Positions 8,224 through 19,229 of a stretch of 64,000 bases of DNA are shown piece by piece. The notes below the pieces were generated by a model. The model searched no databases, was not told the DNA's origin, and was given only the letters and a program-made list of their open reading frames with translations. Position 1 is the stretch's first letter. Each line of letters starts with the position of its first letter. Location: contig JAQVCW010000014.1 in assembly GCA_028689585.1 (NCBI GenBank), positions 34,869 to 98,868 on the forward strand. Reading direction: 5' to 3'. Origin of the DNA: Lachnospiraceae bacterium (GTDB lineage Bacteria; Bacillota; Clostridia; Lachnospirales; Lachnospiraceae). The translations under genes and the position numbers were made by a program.

Positions 8224-9756
8224 ATGTATGAAAATGCAATCGAATTGAAGGGGATCTGCAAGTATTTCGGCAAGGTAAAAGCCAATGATAATGTTTCCCT
8301 GACGGTAAAAAAAGGAGAAATCCTCTCTCTTCTGGGAGAAAACGGAAGTGGCAAGACCACTTTGATGAATATGCTGTCCGGCATTTATTTCCCGGACAAG
8401 GGACAGATTTTTGTGGATGGGACAGAGGTGACGATCCGTTCGCCAAAGGATGCCTATCTTTTGGGGATTGGTATGATTCATCAGCATTTTAAGCTGATCG
8501 ATATTTTTACGGCAGCAGAAAATATCATTCTGGGAATGGATGGAAAATCTGCAGTGATTAATATGAAAGAAGTGCTGGAAGATATACAGAAGCTGATTGA
8601 CCGGTATGGCTTCCAGTTGGATCTGAATAAAAAAGTATATGACATGTCTGTTTCTGAAAAACAGACGGTGGAAATCATTAAAATGCTGTATCGGGGGGCC
8701 AACCTGCTGATTCTGGACGAGCCCACTGCGGTACTGACTCCTCAGGAGACGGAGCATTTATTTGATGTGCTGCGCAACATGCGAAAGGACGGAAAAGGGA
8801 TCATCATCATCACCCACAAGCTGCATGAGGTGCTGGCGATATCGGACCGGGTATCGATTCTGAGAAAGGGCGCTTATATCGGCACGGTGAATACCGGTGA
8901 GGCTACGGAGAATTCCCTGACGGAAATGATGGTGGGGGAGAAGGTGTCTCTGAACATCGACCGTCCGAAACCAAAGGATCCGAAAAAGCTGCTGGAGGTG
9001 AAGAACCTCACCTGTCTGAATAAATACGGGGTGAAGGCTCTGGATCAGGTCAGCTTTACGGCGATGGGCGGAGAGATCCTGGGCATTGCCGGCATTGCAG
9101 GCAGCGGCCAGAAGGAGCTGCTGGAGTCCATTGCCGGACTGCAGCCCGGAGAAGGCAGCATTCTGTTTACGGATCCGGAATCCGGCAGAGAAGAAGAGCT
9201 GCTGGGCAAGGATCCGCTGAAAATTAAAAATATGGGTGTATCTCTGGCGTTTGTGCCGGAAGACCGTCTGGGTATGGGACTGGTAGGCGATATGGGGATG
9301 CCGGGCAATATGATGATCCGCAGCTATCGGGACGGAAAACCGATCATGCTGGAGCAAAAGCATCCCAGAGAACTGGCGGAGGCGATTAAAGAAAAACTGG
9401 AAGTGGTGACCCCCAGCATTTCTTATCCGGTGCGGCGCCTTTCCGGCGGCAATGTGCAGAAGGTGCTGGTAGGACGTGAGATCGCCAATGCGCCGAAGCT
9501 GCTGATGACAGCCTATGCGGTGCGCGGGCTGGATATTAACACTTCTTATTCCATCTACCATCTGCTGAACGAGCAGAAGGAAAAAGGCGTGGCTGTTATT
9601 TACGTAGGAGAGGATCTGGATGTGCTGCTGGAGCTGTCCGACCGGATCATGGTAATGTGCGGCGGGCAGGTGTCCGGCATTGTGGATGCCCGCACCACGA
9701 CGAAAGAAGAGGTAGGCCTGTTAATGACGAAACACAGAGGAGGGGCCGGAGCATGA
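8224..9756 (+). CDS. nucleoside ABC transporter ATP-binding protein, tandem NBD (NupO/YufO type)
   Basis: A 510-residue cytoplasmic ATPase with two fused nucleotide-binding domains, as in importers fed by BMP lipoproteins. The first domain has Walker A GENGSGKTT (38-46) and the Walker B segment LLILDEPTAVLTP. The second has a degenerate Walker A (GIAGSGQKE) and signature LSGGNVQK. Its Walker B region reads LLMTAYAVRGLD where relatives usually have a Q-P-T-R-G-L/V-D stretch, so the second site is probably inactive. It overlaps the next permease gene by four bases (ATGA), showing translational coupling. Nucleoside specificity is inferred from the BMP partner and the guanine riboswitch. Confidence 0.88.
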   Translation: MYENAIELKGICKYFGKVKANDNVSLTVKKGEILSLLGENGSGKTTLMNMLSGIYFPDKGQIFVDGTEVTIRSPKDAYLLGIGMIHQHFKLIDIFTAAENIILGMDGKSAVINMKEVLEDIQKLIDRYGFQLDLNKKVYDMSVSEKQTVEIIKMLYRGANLLILDEPTAVLTPQETEHLFDVLRNMRKDGKGIIIITHKLHEVLAISDRVSILRKGAYIGTVNTGEATENSLTEMMVGEKVSLNIDRPKPKDPKKLLEVKNLTCLNKYGVKALDQVSFTAMGGEILGIAGIAGSGQKELLESIAGLQPGEGSILFTDPESGREEELLGKDPLKIKNMGVSLAFVPEDRLGMGLVGDMGMPGNMMIRSYRDGKPIMLEQKHPRELAEAIKEKLEVVTPSISYPVRRLSGGNVQKVLVGREIANAPKLLMTAYAVRGLDINTSYSIYHLLNEQKEKGVAVIYVGEDLDVLLELSDRIMVMCGGQVSGIVDARTTTKEEVGLLMTKHRGGAGA

Positions 9757-10877
9757 GCGCAGAAGTAAAACGAAAAGAACCATTTATCCGGATGGTAAAA
9801 CGGGATTCCATGCCGCTTTGGAAATCTGTTTTGATCCGGATCGCAGCTATTTTGATTTCCCTGGTGGTCTGTGCATTTTTCATCTACCTGATCACCCACA
9901 GCAATCCGGTGCAGGTGTACCGGAGCATGGTGGACGGAGCGGTCGGCACGGGAAGACGTACCTGGAATACGCTGCGGGATACTATGATCCTGCTGGCTAC
10001 CGCGCTGGCGATCACACCGGCATTTAAGATGCGGTTCTGGAATATCGGCGCGGAAGGCCAGATCCTGGTGGGCGGTATCGTGACAGCCGCTGTGCTGAGA
10101 TACTGCGGAGAGTCCATGCCCACTGCTGTGCTGTTTTTGACGATGGTGGCTGCCAGCCTGGCGGCCGGTATGGTATGGGGCCTGATCCCGGCCATCTTCA
10201 AGGCAAAATGGAATACCAACGAAACACTGTTTACCCTGATGATGAACTATATCGCCATTCAGTTGACTTCCTTTTTCAGTATCGTATGGGAAGCGAAGAA
10301 AGGCAGCGGAACCATTGGCACCATCAATCAGAAAACACAGGCAGGCTGGATTTCCACCAAATTCCTTCCGGATATTTTTGGAAATTTTAATTACAGCATC
10401 AATGTGATTATTGTGATTGCCCTGACCATAGGCATGTTCGTATATCTGAAGTATACCAAACAGGGATATGAGATTTCTGTTGTGGGACAGAGTGAAAACA
10501 CCGCACGGTATGCAGGCATCAATGTTAAGAAGGTAATCATGCGTACCATGGCAATTTCCGGAGCGATCTGCGGCTTTACCGGATTTCTGCTGGTGAGCGG
10601 ATCTTCTCACACCATATCCACCAGTACGGCGGGCGGCCGCGGATTTACGGCGATCATCGTGTCCTGGCTGGCGAAATTCAATCCATTTGTGATGATTTTA
10701 ATTTCCTTTTTCCTGGTGTTCATGGGAAATGGCGCAACGCAGATTGCCAGTGAATTTCAACTGAATGAATCCGCCTCCGAGGTAATTACCGGAATTATTC
10801 TCTTTTTTATCCTGGGAAGCGAGTTTTTTGTAAATTACAAGCTGGTATTTGGCGGTCATGCAAAGGAGGGAAAATAA
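9753..10877 (+). CDS. nucleoside ABC transporter permease (NupP type)
   Basis: A 374-residue multi-pass membrane protein of the BPD_transp_2 family. The first membrane helix (about residues 25-50) follows a basic N-terminus, and the conserved core FWNIGAEGQILVGG lies near residue 90. The start at 9753 overlaps the ATPase stop and follows GAGGAGGGG. A start 96 bases upstream is also open but would overlap the ATPase gene extensively. It pairs with the next permease to form the channel of the importer. Confidence 0.88.
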   Translation: MSAEVKRKEPFIRMVKRDSMPLWKSVLIRIAAILISLVVCAFFIYLITHSNPVQVYRSMVDGAVGTGRRTWNTLRDTMILLATALAITPAFKMRFWNIGAEGQILVGGIVTAAVLRYCGESMPTAVLFLTMVAASLAAGMVWGLIPAIFKAKWNTNETLFTLMMNYIAIQLTSFFSIVWEAKKGSGTIGTINQKTQAGWISTKFLPDIFGNFNYSINVIIVIALTIGMFVYLKYTKQGYEISVVGQSENTARYAGINVKKVIMRTMAISGAICGFTGFLLVSGSSHTISTSTAGGRGFTAIIVSWLAKFNPFVMILISFFLVFMGNGATQIASEFQLNESASEVITGIILFFILGSEFFVNYKLVFGGHAKEGK

Positions 10878-11885
10878 ATGAACTTTTTGTGGGCTGTATT
10901 CAAAGGTATTTTTTCCGTTACATTTGTGCAGAAGGCAATTACCCAGGGCATTCCCATGCTGTTCGGTGCCACAGGTGAGATCATCACCGAAAAGTCAGGC
11001 AACCTGAATCTGGGAATTCCGGGCATCATGTATATGGGCGCCATCGGTGGTCTGACAGGCGCTTTTATCTATGAAAATGGAAATGAGTCACCCAATGGCC
11101 TGCTGGGCATTGTCTTTGCAGCATTTTTCTGCCTGCTGTTTTCCTTGCTGGGAGCGCTGATCTACAGTGTGCTGACCATCAGCCTGAGAGCCAATCAGAA
11201 TGTGACCGGCTTGGCTCTGACCACGTTTGGCGTTGGCTTCGGCAACTTCCTGGGCGGTTCTTTTTCCAAGATTACCGGAACCGCAGGACAGATTACCGTA
11301 TACGCTACCGGGCAGGCATTCCGGACGAAAATTCCGTTTTTGTCGGATCATCTGGGGCCGGTAGGAGATATTTTCTTTTCCTATGGTTTTTTGACATATC
11401 TGGCGATCATCATTGCGCTGCTGGCTACCTGGTTTCTGACCAGAACCCGGGCGGGCCTGAATCTGCGGGCGGTGGGAGAAAATTCATCCGCAGCCGATGC
11501 TGCCAGCATCAATGTTACCAAATATAAATATTTAGCCACCTGTATCGGAGGCATGATCAGCGGTCTGGGCGGCCTGTACTTCGTCATGGAGTATCTGGGC
11601 GGAACCTGGCAGAACAACGGCTTTGGCGACAGAGGCTGGCTGGCAGTGGCGCTGGTTATCTTCGCAACCTGGAAACCGGCCAGAGCGATCTGGGGCTCCA
11701 TCCTCTTTGGCGGCCTGTATATTTTGTTTGCCTATGTGCCGCTGAGCCAGTCGATGCAGGAGATATTCAAGATGCTGCCCTACCTGGTGACGATCCTGGT
11801 ACTGGTAGTGACCAGTCTGCAGAGAAAGAAAGAGAACCAGCCGCCGGCCGGATTGGGACTGCCGTATTTCAGAGAAGAAAGATAA
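10878..11885 (+). CDS. nucleoside ABC transporter permease (NupQ type)
   Basis: The second permease, 335 residues, starting directly after the TAA of the first, with AAAGGAGGG inside the preceding gene. It shows the GATGEIITEKSGNLNLG motif close to its N-terminus, typical of the smaller subunit of BMP-linked transporters, followed by about eight hydrophobic helices and NVTGLALTTFG. With the two preceding genes it forms a complete importer, except that the binding-protein gene is frameshifted. Confidence 0.88.
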   Translation: MNFLWAVFKGIFSVTFVQKAITQGIPMLFGATGEIITEKSGNLNLGIPGIMYMGAIGGLTGAFIYENGNESPNGLLGIVFAAFFCLLFSLLGALIYSVLTISLRANQNVTGLALTTFGVGFGNFLGGSFSKITGTAGQITVYATGQAFRTKIPFLSDHLGPVGDIFFSYGFLTYLAIIIALLATWFLTRTRAGLNLRAVGENSSAADAASINVTKYKYLATCIGGMISGLGGLYFVMEYLGGTWQNNGFGDRGWLAVALVIFATWKPARAIWGSILFGGLYILFAYVPLSQSMQEIFKMLPYLVTILVLVVTSLQRKKENQPPAGLGLPYFREER

Positions 11886-11889
11886 CAGT

Positions 11890-12600
11890 ATGATAAAGTA
11901 TGAGACGATAAAGACTTTTAATGATTTGGAAATGCTGGTCTATAATTATGTGATGAAGAATAAACAGACCGTGATCTATATGACTGTGCGGGAACTGGCG
12001 GATGCGGTGCATGTATCTGCCTCCACTGTGATCCGGTTCTGCAAAAAAGCCGGATTTGAAGGTTTTTCCGAGTTTAAAGTCTGTTTCCGTATGTATCTGA
12101 AAAAAGAGGAAACCCAGAAGACGGAGGAAGATCTTCAGGAGCTTCAGGACTATTTCCAGAAAGCGGAAACGGAGAGTTTTCAGAACAATCTGAATGAAAT
12201 CGCGGCAGTGGTGAAGAGCGCAAAGCGGGTGATCTTTATTGGCCTGGGAACTTCTGGGATACTGGGAAAATACGGCGCCAGATGTTTTTCAAATGAAGGA
12301 AAATACAGCCAGTATATCGAAGATCCATTTCTGCCGATTTCGGAAGAAATGGGTGAGTCGGTGGTGATTGCCCTGTCAGTCTCAGGTGAGACAGAGCAGA
12401 TCATACAGATGGTGAACCGCTTCCGGCAGAATAACTGCAGGATTATCAGCATTACGAACCGCAATTCCACCACGCTGGCGAAGATGTCGGATTATAATCT
12501 TTCTTACTATGTGATGGAACATGACAAAGGAAATCATATTAATACAACGACACAAATCCCGGTATTATATTTAATAGAAGCAATTGGAAGACGGCTGTAG
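11890..12600 (+). CDS. RpiR/MurR-family transcriptional regulator (HTH plus SIS domain)
   Basis: A 236-residue regulator. Residues about 1-80 are the RpiR helix-turn-helix (TVRELADAVHVSASTVIRF). Residues about 105-230 are a phosphosugar-binding SIS domain (VIFIGLGTSGILGKYGA, then SVSGETEQIIQM). It lies only four bases after the permease gene, so it may be co-transcribed with the nucleoside transporter. RpiR proteins next to a beta-glucoside PTS and phospho-glucosidase usually control those sugar genes, which follow it here. Which operon it controls is unresolved. A terminator hairpin begins inside its last codons. Confidence 0.85.
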   Translation: MIKYETIKTFNDLEMLVYNYVMKNKQTVIYMTVRELADAVHVSASTVIRFCKKAGFEGFSEFKVCFRMYLKKEETQKTEEDLQELQDYFQKAETESFQNNLNEIAAVVKSAKRVIFIGLGTSGILGKYGARCFSNEGKYSQYIEDPFLPISEEMGESVVIALSVSGETEQIIQMVNRFRQNNCRIISITNRNSTTLAKMSDYNLSYYVMEHDKGNHINTTTQIPVLYLIEAIGRRL

Positions 12601-12616
12601 AGGCCGTCTTTTTTTG
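12588..12616 (+). terminator. intrinsic terminator overlapping the regulator stop codon
   Basis: AAGACGGC pairs with GCCGTCTT around a TGTAGAG loop, followed by TTTTT. The loop includes the TAG stop of the RpiR gene. It separates the nucleoside operon from the PTS operon. Confidence 0.85.
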
Positions 12617-12674
12617 TGGAATGTGATACACCCTGTTTCGGGTTTGCAACAAATTTTTTATGCTCCGCACAAAT

Positions 12675-12723
12675 GCCAGAAACTGCCTGGAATATAGAAA
12701 AAAGAGATGACAGATGCTATAAT
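12675..12723 (+). promoter_or_regulatory. probable PTS operon promoter with candidate operator
   Basis: TATAAT lies at 12718-12723, with only a poor -35 match (TAGAAA, 12695-12700). Just upstream an imperfect inverted repeat, CCAG-N7-CTGG (12676-12690), lies where an RpiR-type regulator could bind. The weak -35 box fits a promoter that needs help. Confidence 0.35.
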
Positions 12724-12798
12724 TTGAACTAATAAATAAAGGCACACTTCAATCATAGAAATAAGATACCCAGGCGGCAAAAAAAGGAGAAGAGAAAA

Positions 12799-14679
12799 AT
12801 GGCTATTGATTATCGCATTACTGCAAATGAGCTGGTAAAAGAGCTCGGCGGAGACGAAAACATCACAAATGTCACCCATTGTGCAACCCGGCTTAGATTT
12901 ATTCTGAAAGACGAATCTATTGTAAATAAGGATAAAGTTGCAAAGATCCCGGGCGTGATCACTACGGTTCAGGCCGGAGGGCAGTTCCAGGTTGTCATTG
13001 GAAATCATGTAAAGGATGCATATGAATTTGTGACTAAACTGGTGACGGTAGATGAAAATGCAGCAAAGGAAGGCAGCAGACAAAAAGTAGGGCTGTTCAG
13101 CCGGATGGTGGATGTGATTTCGGCTATCTTTGCTCCATTTCTTTATACTCTGGCAGCCTGCGGTATCCTGCAGGGAATTTTAGGTATTTTAGTAGCGCTG
13201 AATGCAATTAATACTGCAGGCGGAACTTATCAGATCCTCAACTTTGTGTCATGGACCGCATTTACATTCCTGCCGGTTATGATCGCTGTGACCGCATCAA
13301 AGAAATTTGGCGTGAATACCTTTATCGCAGTGGTCATCGCCTGCGCCCTGGTCAGCCCGGATTATATCAGCATGGTAAATGCAGGAGATCCGGTTTACTT
13401 CCTGGGTCTGCGGGTACAGCTTTTGAGCTATACCTCTTCCGTAATTCCTATGATTCTGGCAATCTGGGTGGCATCTTATGTGCAGAAATTTTTTGACAAG
13501 TATCTGCCCATTGTGGTCCGCAATTTGTTTACACCTATGTTCACAATCGCTATCATGGTTCCCCTCACACTTCTTGCATTTGGACCCATCGGAAATACCA
13601 TCGGCGGAGCCATCGGTGGAGCTTATAATACACTTTATGGTCTGAGCCCCATCGTGGCAGGTATTGTAGTAGGCGGTCTTTGGGAAGTGCTGGTCATCTT
13701 CGGAGTGCACTGGGGCATTACACCCGTCACTGTCGGCAATTATTCTGCGCTGGGTTATGATACCTTTACCGGTCTGCAGGCATCTGCAGTATTTTCACAG
13801 GCGGGAGCAGCGCTTGGCGTATTTTTAAAGACAAAAGACAAGGATATGAAGGGTGTGTCAGCTTCAGCAGCGATTACCGGACTGTTCGGTATCACAGAGC
13901 CTGCGATTTATGGCGTCAACTTGAGATTAAAGAAACCAATGATCTGCGGCTGTATTGCCGGTGCTGTGGGCGGCGGTATCGCCGGAGCTTTCAATGCAGT
14001 ATCCTGGGGATATAATATGCCAGGTGTTGCCACACTTCCGGCTTATTTTAAAGAAGGACATATGACTCAGTTCCTGGGCCTGGTGCTGTCCATCGTGGTT
14101 TCTTTTGTACTGGGCGCGGTGCTCACTTTTATCGTGGGATTTAAGGAGGACGCAGCAAAAACAGCCACAGAAGATGCAGCGGTAAAAGAAACAGCAATAG
14201 AAGAAGCGGCTGGGGGAAGTGTACCGGAAGCAGTAAAAACAGATATTGTATCCCCGGTAACCGGAACCGCAGTTTCTGTTTCCCGGGTAAAGGATGAGGC
14301 ATTTGCATCGGAAGCCATGGGAAAAGGAGTTGGCATTGCAGCAGAAGAGGGAAAGGTATTCGCTCCCTTTGACGGAACTGCAGCGGTAGTTTTCCCCACG
14401 GGACATGCGGTTGGCCTTGTGGACGGGAAGGGGAATGAGTTCCTGATCCATATTGGAATTGATACGGTGGAGCTGGACGGAAAAGGATTTACGCCCCATA
14501 TCCAGCAGGGAGATAAGGTGAAAAAAGGTGATCTTCTGGTGGAATTTGACAAAGCGGAAATTGAAAAAGACGGATACGACAGCACTGTCATTTTTATCAT
14601 GACAGATACGGACAGAGATGTGGAAGTAAAAGAAGGAACATGCAAAGCGCTGGCGGATGCCGTGCTGACAATCGGATAG
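12799..14679 (+). CDS. beta-glucoside-specific PTS enzyme II, domains B-C-A (BglF/BglP family)
   Basis: A 626-residue membrane permease that imports and phosphorylates beta-glucosides using phosphoenolpyruvate-derived phosphate. EIIB comes first, with the phospho-cysteine Cys28 in VTHCATRLRF. The EIIC domain of about ten helices spans roughly residues 100-450 (LAACGILQGILG, FGVHWGITPV, FGITEPAIYGV). EIIA follows a linker rich in A, E and T and carries the phospho-histidine in FLIHIGIDTVEL, about His551. The gene starts after AAAAAAGGAGAAG. The next gene, 12 bases on, hydrolyses the phosphorylated product. No BglG-type antiterminator is present, so control probably falls to the RpiR protein upstream. 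Confidence 0.92.
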   Translation: MAIDYRITANELVKELGGDENITNVTHCATRLRFILKDESIVNKDKVAKIPGVITTVQAGGQFQVVIGNHVKDAYEFVTKLVTVDENAAKEGSRQKVGLFSRMVDVISAIFAPFLYTLAACGILQGILGILVALNAINTAGGTYQILNFVSWTAFTFLPVMIAVTASKKFGVNTFIAVVIACALVSPDYISMVNAGDPVYFLGLRVQLLSYTSSVIPMILAIWVASYVQKFFDKYLPIVVRNLFTPMFTIAIMVPLTLLAFGPIGNTIGGAIGGAYNTLYGLSPIVAGIVVGGLWEVLVIFGVHWGITPVTVGNYSALGYDTFTGLQASAVFSQAGAALGVFLKTKDKDMKGVSASAAITGLFGITEPAIYGVNLRLKKPMICGCIAGAVGGGIAGAFNAVSWGYNMPGVATLPAYFKEGHMTQFLGLVLSIVVSFVLGAVLTFIVGFKEDAAKTATEDAAVKETAIEEAAGGSVPEAVKTDIVSPVTGTAVSVSRVKDEAFASEAMGKGVGIAAEEGKVFAPFDGTAAVVFPTGHAVGLVDGKGNEFLIHIGIDTVELDGKGFTPHIQQGDKVKKGDLLVEFDKAEIEKDGYDSTVIFIMTDTDRDVEVKEGTCKALADAVLTIG

Positions 14680-16122
<1,443 letters not shown>

Positions 16123-16156
16123 GCAAAGAAAGATGACCGGAAAGACAGGTGAAAAA

Positions 16157-16948
16157 ATGCATACAGACTATCATGTACACACCTGCTACAGTGATGATTC
16201 AGAATGTCCCATGGAGGAAATGGTGCAGCAGGCCATTTCCCTGGGACTGGATGAGATTGCATTTACAGAGCATGTGGATTATGGAGTGAAGACAGATTTA
16301 AACTGCAGATATCAGGAGTATTTTAAAGAACTGCAGGAACTGCAGGAAAAATATAAGGGCAGACTGGACATAAAAAAAGGAATTGAGTTTGGGGTTCAAA
16401 AAGAGACGATTCCGCAGTACCGGGAGGATTTTTCCAAATATGATTTTGATTTTGTGATTTTGAGCAATCATCAGATCCACAATCAGGAATTCTGGAATCA
16501 ATGTTTTCAAAAAGGAAAAAGCCAGGAGGAATTTCAGAGAGCGTATTATGACGCAATTCTGGATGTGGTAAAAAATTACAAGGAATATTCTGTGCTGGGA
16601 CATCTGGATATGATAAAAAGGTACGACAAATACGGAAATTATTCCGATGAGAATATCATGGACATGGTGGAGCTGATCTTCCACTATGTGATATCGGAGG
16701 GGAAGGGAATCGAGGTCAATACCTCCTGCTTCCGGTATGGCCTGGAGGATCTGACGCCCTCAAGAGCGATACTGGGCATGTATTATGAGATGGGAGGCCG
16801 GATACTGACGCTGGGTTCGGATGCTCATGCGCCCGGGGATCTGGGCTGCCATATGGAGGAAGCTCAGAGAGAATTGAGAAAAATTGGCTTCACACAGTTT
16901 TGTACATTCGAAAAAATGCAGCCGATATTCCACAGCCTGAGGAGATAG
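16157..16948 (+). CDS. PHP-domain phosphoesterase, histidinol-phosphatase (HisJ/HisK) family
   Basis: A 263-residue metal-dependent phosphoesterase. It has the PHP metal ligands HVHTCYSDDS at residues 5-14, EHVDYG, the HLDMIKRYDKYG stretch and the C-terminal GSDAHAPGDLG. The family dephosphorylates histidinol phosphate, but many paralogues outside histidine operons act on other small phosphates. Here it follows the PTS/phospho-glucosidase genes and no his genes are present, so a sugar-phosphate role is possible. The start at 16157 gives the normal N-terminus; an earlier ATG at 16097 overlaps the GH1 gene. Its TAG stop abuts a palindromic repeat. Confidence 0.8.
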   Translation: MHTDYHVHTCYSDDSECPMEEMVQQAISLGLDEIAFTEHVDYGVKTDLNCRYQEYFKELQELQEKYKGRLDIKKGIEFGVQKETIPQYREDFSKYDFDFVILSNHQIHNQEFWNQCFQKGKSQEEFQRAYYDAILDVVKNYKEYSVLGHLDMIKRYDKYGNYSDENIMDMVELIFHYVISEGKGIEVNTSCFRYGLEDLTPSRAILGMYYEMGGRILTLGSDAHAPGDLGCHMEEAQRELRKIGFTQFCTFEKMQPIFHSLRR

Positions 16949-17037
16949 GGGGACGGTTCTTCCGTGGGCAGAGGGGCAAGGGGGGGACGGTTCTTCCGAG
17001 GAAGAACCGTCCCCCTTGCCCGTCCCCGTTTTTTACG
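16949..17037. repeat. GGGGACGG nested palindrome, copy A (terminator-like)
   Basis: Starts at the base after the PHP gene stop. The core is GGGGGACGGTTCTTCC facing its reverse complement, nested inside GGGGCAAG/CTTGCCC arms, then CCCCGTTTTTT. The end provides the TAA stop (17033-17035, minus strand) of the convergent histidine kinase. An outer copy of GGGGACGGTTCTTCC on the left lacks its full right partner. Related copies lie at 21641 and 22885. Confidence 0.85.
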
Positions 17038-18232
17038 GGTGAACAGCAGGAAGGGTCACTCTGGCTGCAGCCCCGTTCTGATTGGACAGCTTCAGGCGGC
17101 CGTGATGCGACTGCACGATTTTTGATACGATAAACAGGCCCAGCCCATGGGAAGCCCATGGGTTGTGGGTCTGTTTATTTTTCTTTAAAATGCTGGCCGG
17201 ATAACCACAGCCGTTGTCGGCAATGATTATAGTGATGCGGTGAAAAACGGTTCGCCGAAGGGAGACGGTGATCTGGCAGCCGCCTGGATTATGTCGGATG
17301 CTGTTGAGGATGAGATTATAAAACAGCCGGTAAAGCAGTTTTTCATCGCCCCTTACCGATGCATCTTCGGTCAGCGAAAGTTCTATGTCGTAAGCCTCCG
17401 TTAAAAGGCCTGCATTGACCAGATCAGCAGCAGCGCGGCGCAAAACGGCATTGATTTTTACGATTTCTTTTTGCCCCTGGATCCCGTAGTCCAGTTTATT
17501 GACCAGATTAAAATCCTCTACCAGCAGGCGGATTCGTTTCGCCTGATCCAGAATGGCGGACAGGGGATGCTGCCAGCCTTCGGCGGCCTCACCGGACTGC
17601 TCCAGTTGTTCGGCATATCCGATGATAGAGGTGAGGGGGGTGCGGATGTCATGGGACACTCCTGCGATCCACTCAATCCTGGCCTGATCCTGTTTCTGCT
17701 TCTGCCTGCGGTCCCAGCGTGTTCCGAAGATGAAAATGCCGGAAAAAATAAGGATTCCACAGGGAACACAGAGGAGCGTCAGCAGCATCATCTGCTGCAG
17801 AGGCATGATCAGATCATAGCGGAAAAGGGAATTTTTCGGATAGCATGCCACCAGAATGCGATTATCCAGATTCCAGGTGGAAAGCGGGTAATCATTCAGA
17901 TACCACCGGGACATGGAATTGATGTCCGTCAGGGAAAAGGTCTGGGGAATGTCATCCGGAGCCTGGTAGTCCCAGATGCGCTGCCCGGAGGCGTCGATTA
18001 TGAAGGCAAAGCATTGATGGAAATCCAGCATGGTCTGCCCCTGTTCCGACAGGGTGTAACTGTGATCGGACGGAGTCAGTTCCGCGGATAACTGCCTCAT
18101 GGAAATCAGGGAATGGCTCTGGCTTCCGAACAGAGAGATGGCGAGAAAGAACAGAAATGCCACAGTAAAGGCCACGAACACAGTGATAATAATAAAAATG
18201 ATATAACGGATCTTATTTTTGACAGACTGCAT
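17033..18232 (-). CDS. sensor histidine kinase, membrane-bound
   Basis: A 399-residue sensor kinase. Two membrane helices (about residues 8-36 and 147-170) flank an extracytoplasmic sensor segment of about 110 residues. The HisKA box has the phospho-acceptor His194 in GVSHDIRTPLTS. The ATPase domain shows N-box LILNSIRHNPGG, ADNGCGYP and the GLGLFIVSKIV G2 box. It lies ten bases after the response regulator gene in the same operon. The divergent exporter resembles lantibiotic immunity pumps, so the likely input is a peptide antibiotic or envelope stress. Its stop codon lies inside repeat copy A. Confidence 0.92.
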   Translation of the reverse strand: MQSVKNKIRYIIFIIITVFVAFTVAFLFFLAISLFGSQSHSLISMRQLSAELTPSDHSYTLSEQGQTMLDFHQCFAFIIDASGQRIWDYQAPDDIPQTFSLTDINSMSRWYLNDYPLSTWNLDNRILVACYPKNSLFRYDLIMPLQQMMLLTLLCVPCGILIFSGIFIFGTRWDRRQKQKQDQARIEWIAGVSHDIRTPLTSIIGYAEQLEQSGEAAEGWQHPLSAILDQAKRIRLLVEDFNLVNKLDYGIQGQKEIVKINAVLRRAAADLVNAGLLTEAYDIELSLTEDASVRGDEKLLYRLFYNLILNSIRHNPGGCQITVSLRRTVFHRITIIIADNGCGYPASILKKNKQTHNPWASHGLGLFIVSKIVQSHHGRLKLSNQNGAAARVTLPAVHP

Positions 18233-18242
18233 GGCATGCTCC

Positions 18243-18941
18243 TTATTTCACCAGCTTATAGCCCAGCCCTCTGGCGGTGATCAGATAGCGGGGATGGGAC
18301 GGATCCAGCTCTATTTTTTCCCGCAGATGCCGGATGTGCACCATAAGCGTATTTTCATATCCATAATTTTCTGTATCCCACAGGGTGTTGCACAGCGTAT
18401 CGATGGTCACGATATTTCCTCTGTTTTCATAGAGCTTTTTCAGCAGTTGAAATTCTTTGGCGGTCAGCGCTGTCCGGACGCCCTCTTTCGTGACTGTGCC
18501 GTCACCGAACTGAATGACAACGGTGCCTAAATGAATCAGTTCCTGCACATCATTTTCCCGCGGAGGGTAAGCGCGCAGCAGTACATTGCGGATCCGCAGC
18601 AGCAGCTCCTCCGAAAGAAACGGTTTGGTAACATAATCATCGGCTCCCAGACCCAGTCCTTTGATACGGTCGGTATCTTCGTCTCTGGCGGACAAAAACA
18701 GGATAGGGCATCTGGTGATACCGCGCAGCTTTCGATACAGGTCAAATCCATTTCCGTCGGGCAGCATCACGTCCAGCAGAATCAAGTCCGGATGATTCTG
18801 TTCTGCTTTCTGAAATGCATGGCTGCAGTCCGGTGCCGTATCGATTCGCTGATAGCCGTCTTTTTTCAGCAGGACCTGCAGAATGTTCAATATTTCCTCT
18901 TCATCATCAACTAATAAGATGCTTCGATTTAAATAATCCAT
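18243..18941 (-). CDS. OmpR/PhoB-family response regulator
   Basis: A 232-residue regulator with an N-terminal receiver domain (acidic pocket VDDEEE, phospho-acceptor Asp57 in LILLDVMLPDG, KPF at the end) and a C-terminal winged helix (LTAKEFQLLKKLYEN, NTLMVHIRHLREKIE, RGLGYKLV). It precedes the histidine kinase by ten bases and is divergent from the ABC exporter, its probable target. Confidence 0.93.
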   Translation of the reverse strand: MDYLNRSILLVDDEEEILNILQVLLKKDGYQRIDTAPDCSHAFQKAEQNHPDLILLDVMLPDGNGFDLYRKLRGITRCPILFLSARDEDTDRIKGLGLGADDYVTKPFLSEELLLRIRNVLLRAYPPRENDVQELIHLGTVVIQFGDGTVTKEGVRTALTAKEFQLLKKLYENRGNIVTIDTLCNTLWDTENYGYENTLMVHIRHLREKIELDPSHPRYLITARGLGYKLVK

Positions 18942-19045
18942 GTGTGAGTACCTCGTATTTTTAATTACCGCCCGGCGGAGAAGAAAGGCATGACTTTGGC
19001 AGCTTTCATGCGTTTTATAAGCTTATTTTAATCTTATCCTGCCGG

Positions 19046-19083
19046 AATGTAAATATTCGGTTCCTTTTCTTAATGTAAACATA
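19046..19083. promoter_or_regulatory. candidate response-regulator binding repeat
   Basis: AATGTAAATATT (19046-19057) and AATGTAAACATA (19072-19083) form a direct repeat with a 26-bp period in the gap between the divergent response regulator and exporter genes. OmpR-type regulators bind direct repeats. No good sigma-A boxes were identified beside it. Confidence 0.4.
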
Positions 19084-19229
19084 AGGTGAGGTTCAGCGGC
19101 GGATAAGGCGGCGGGTGTATCTTCTTTCTAAAGCGGTTCGGCTGTATGAGAATGCTGCACAGGCCGGAAACGATTTTTGGACCGCCTCTGGTGAAAAAGG
19201 CAGAATAAGAAAGGAAAGAAGAGAAGAAG

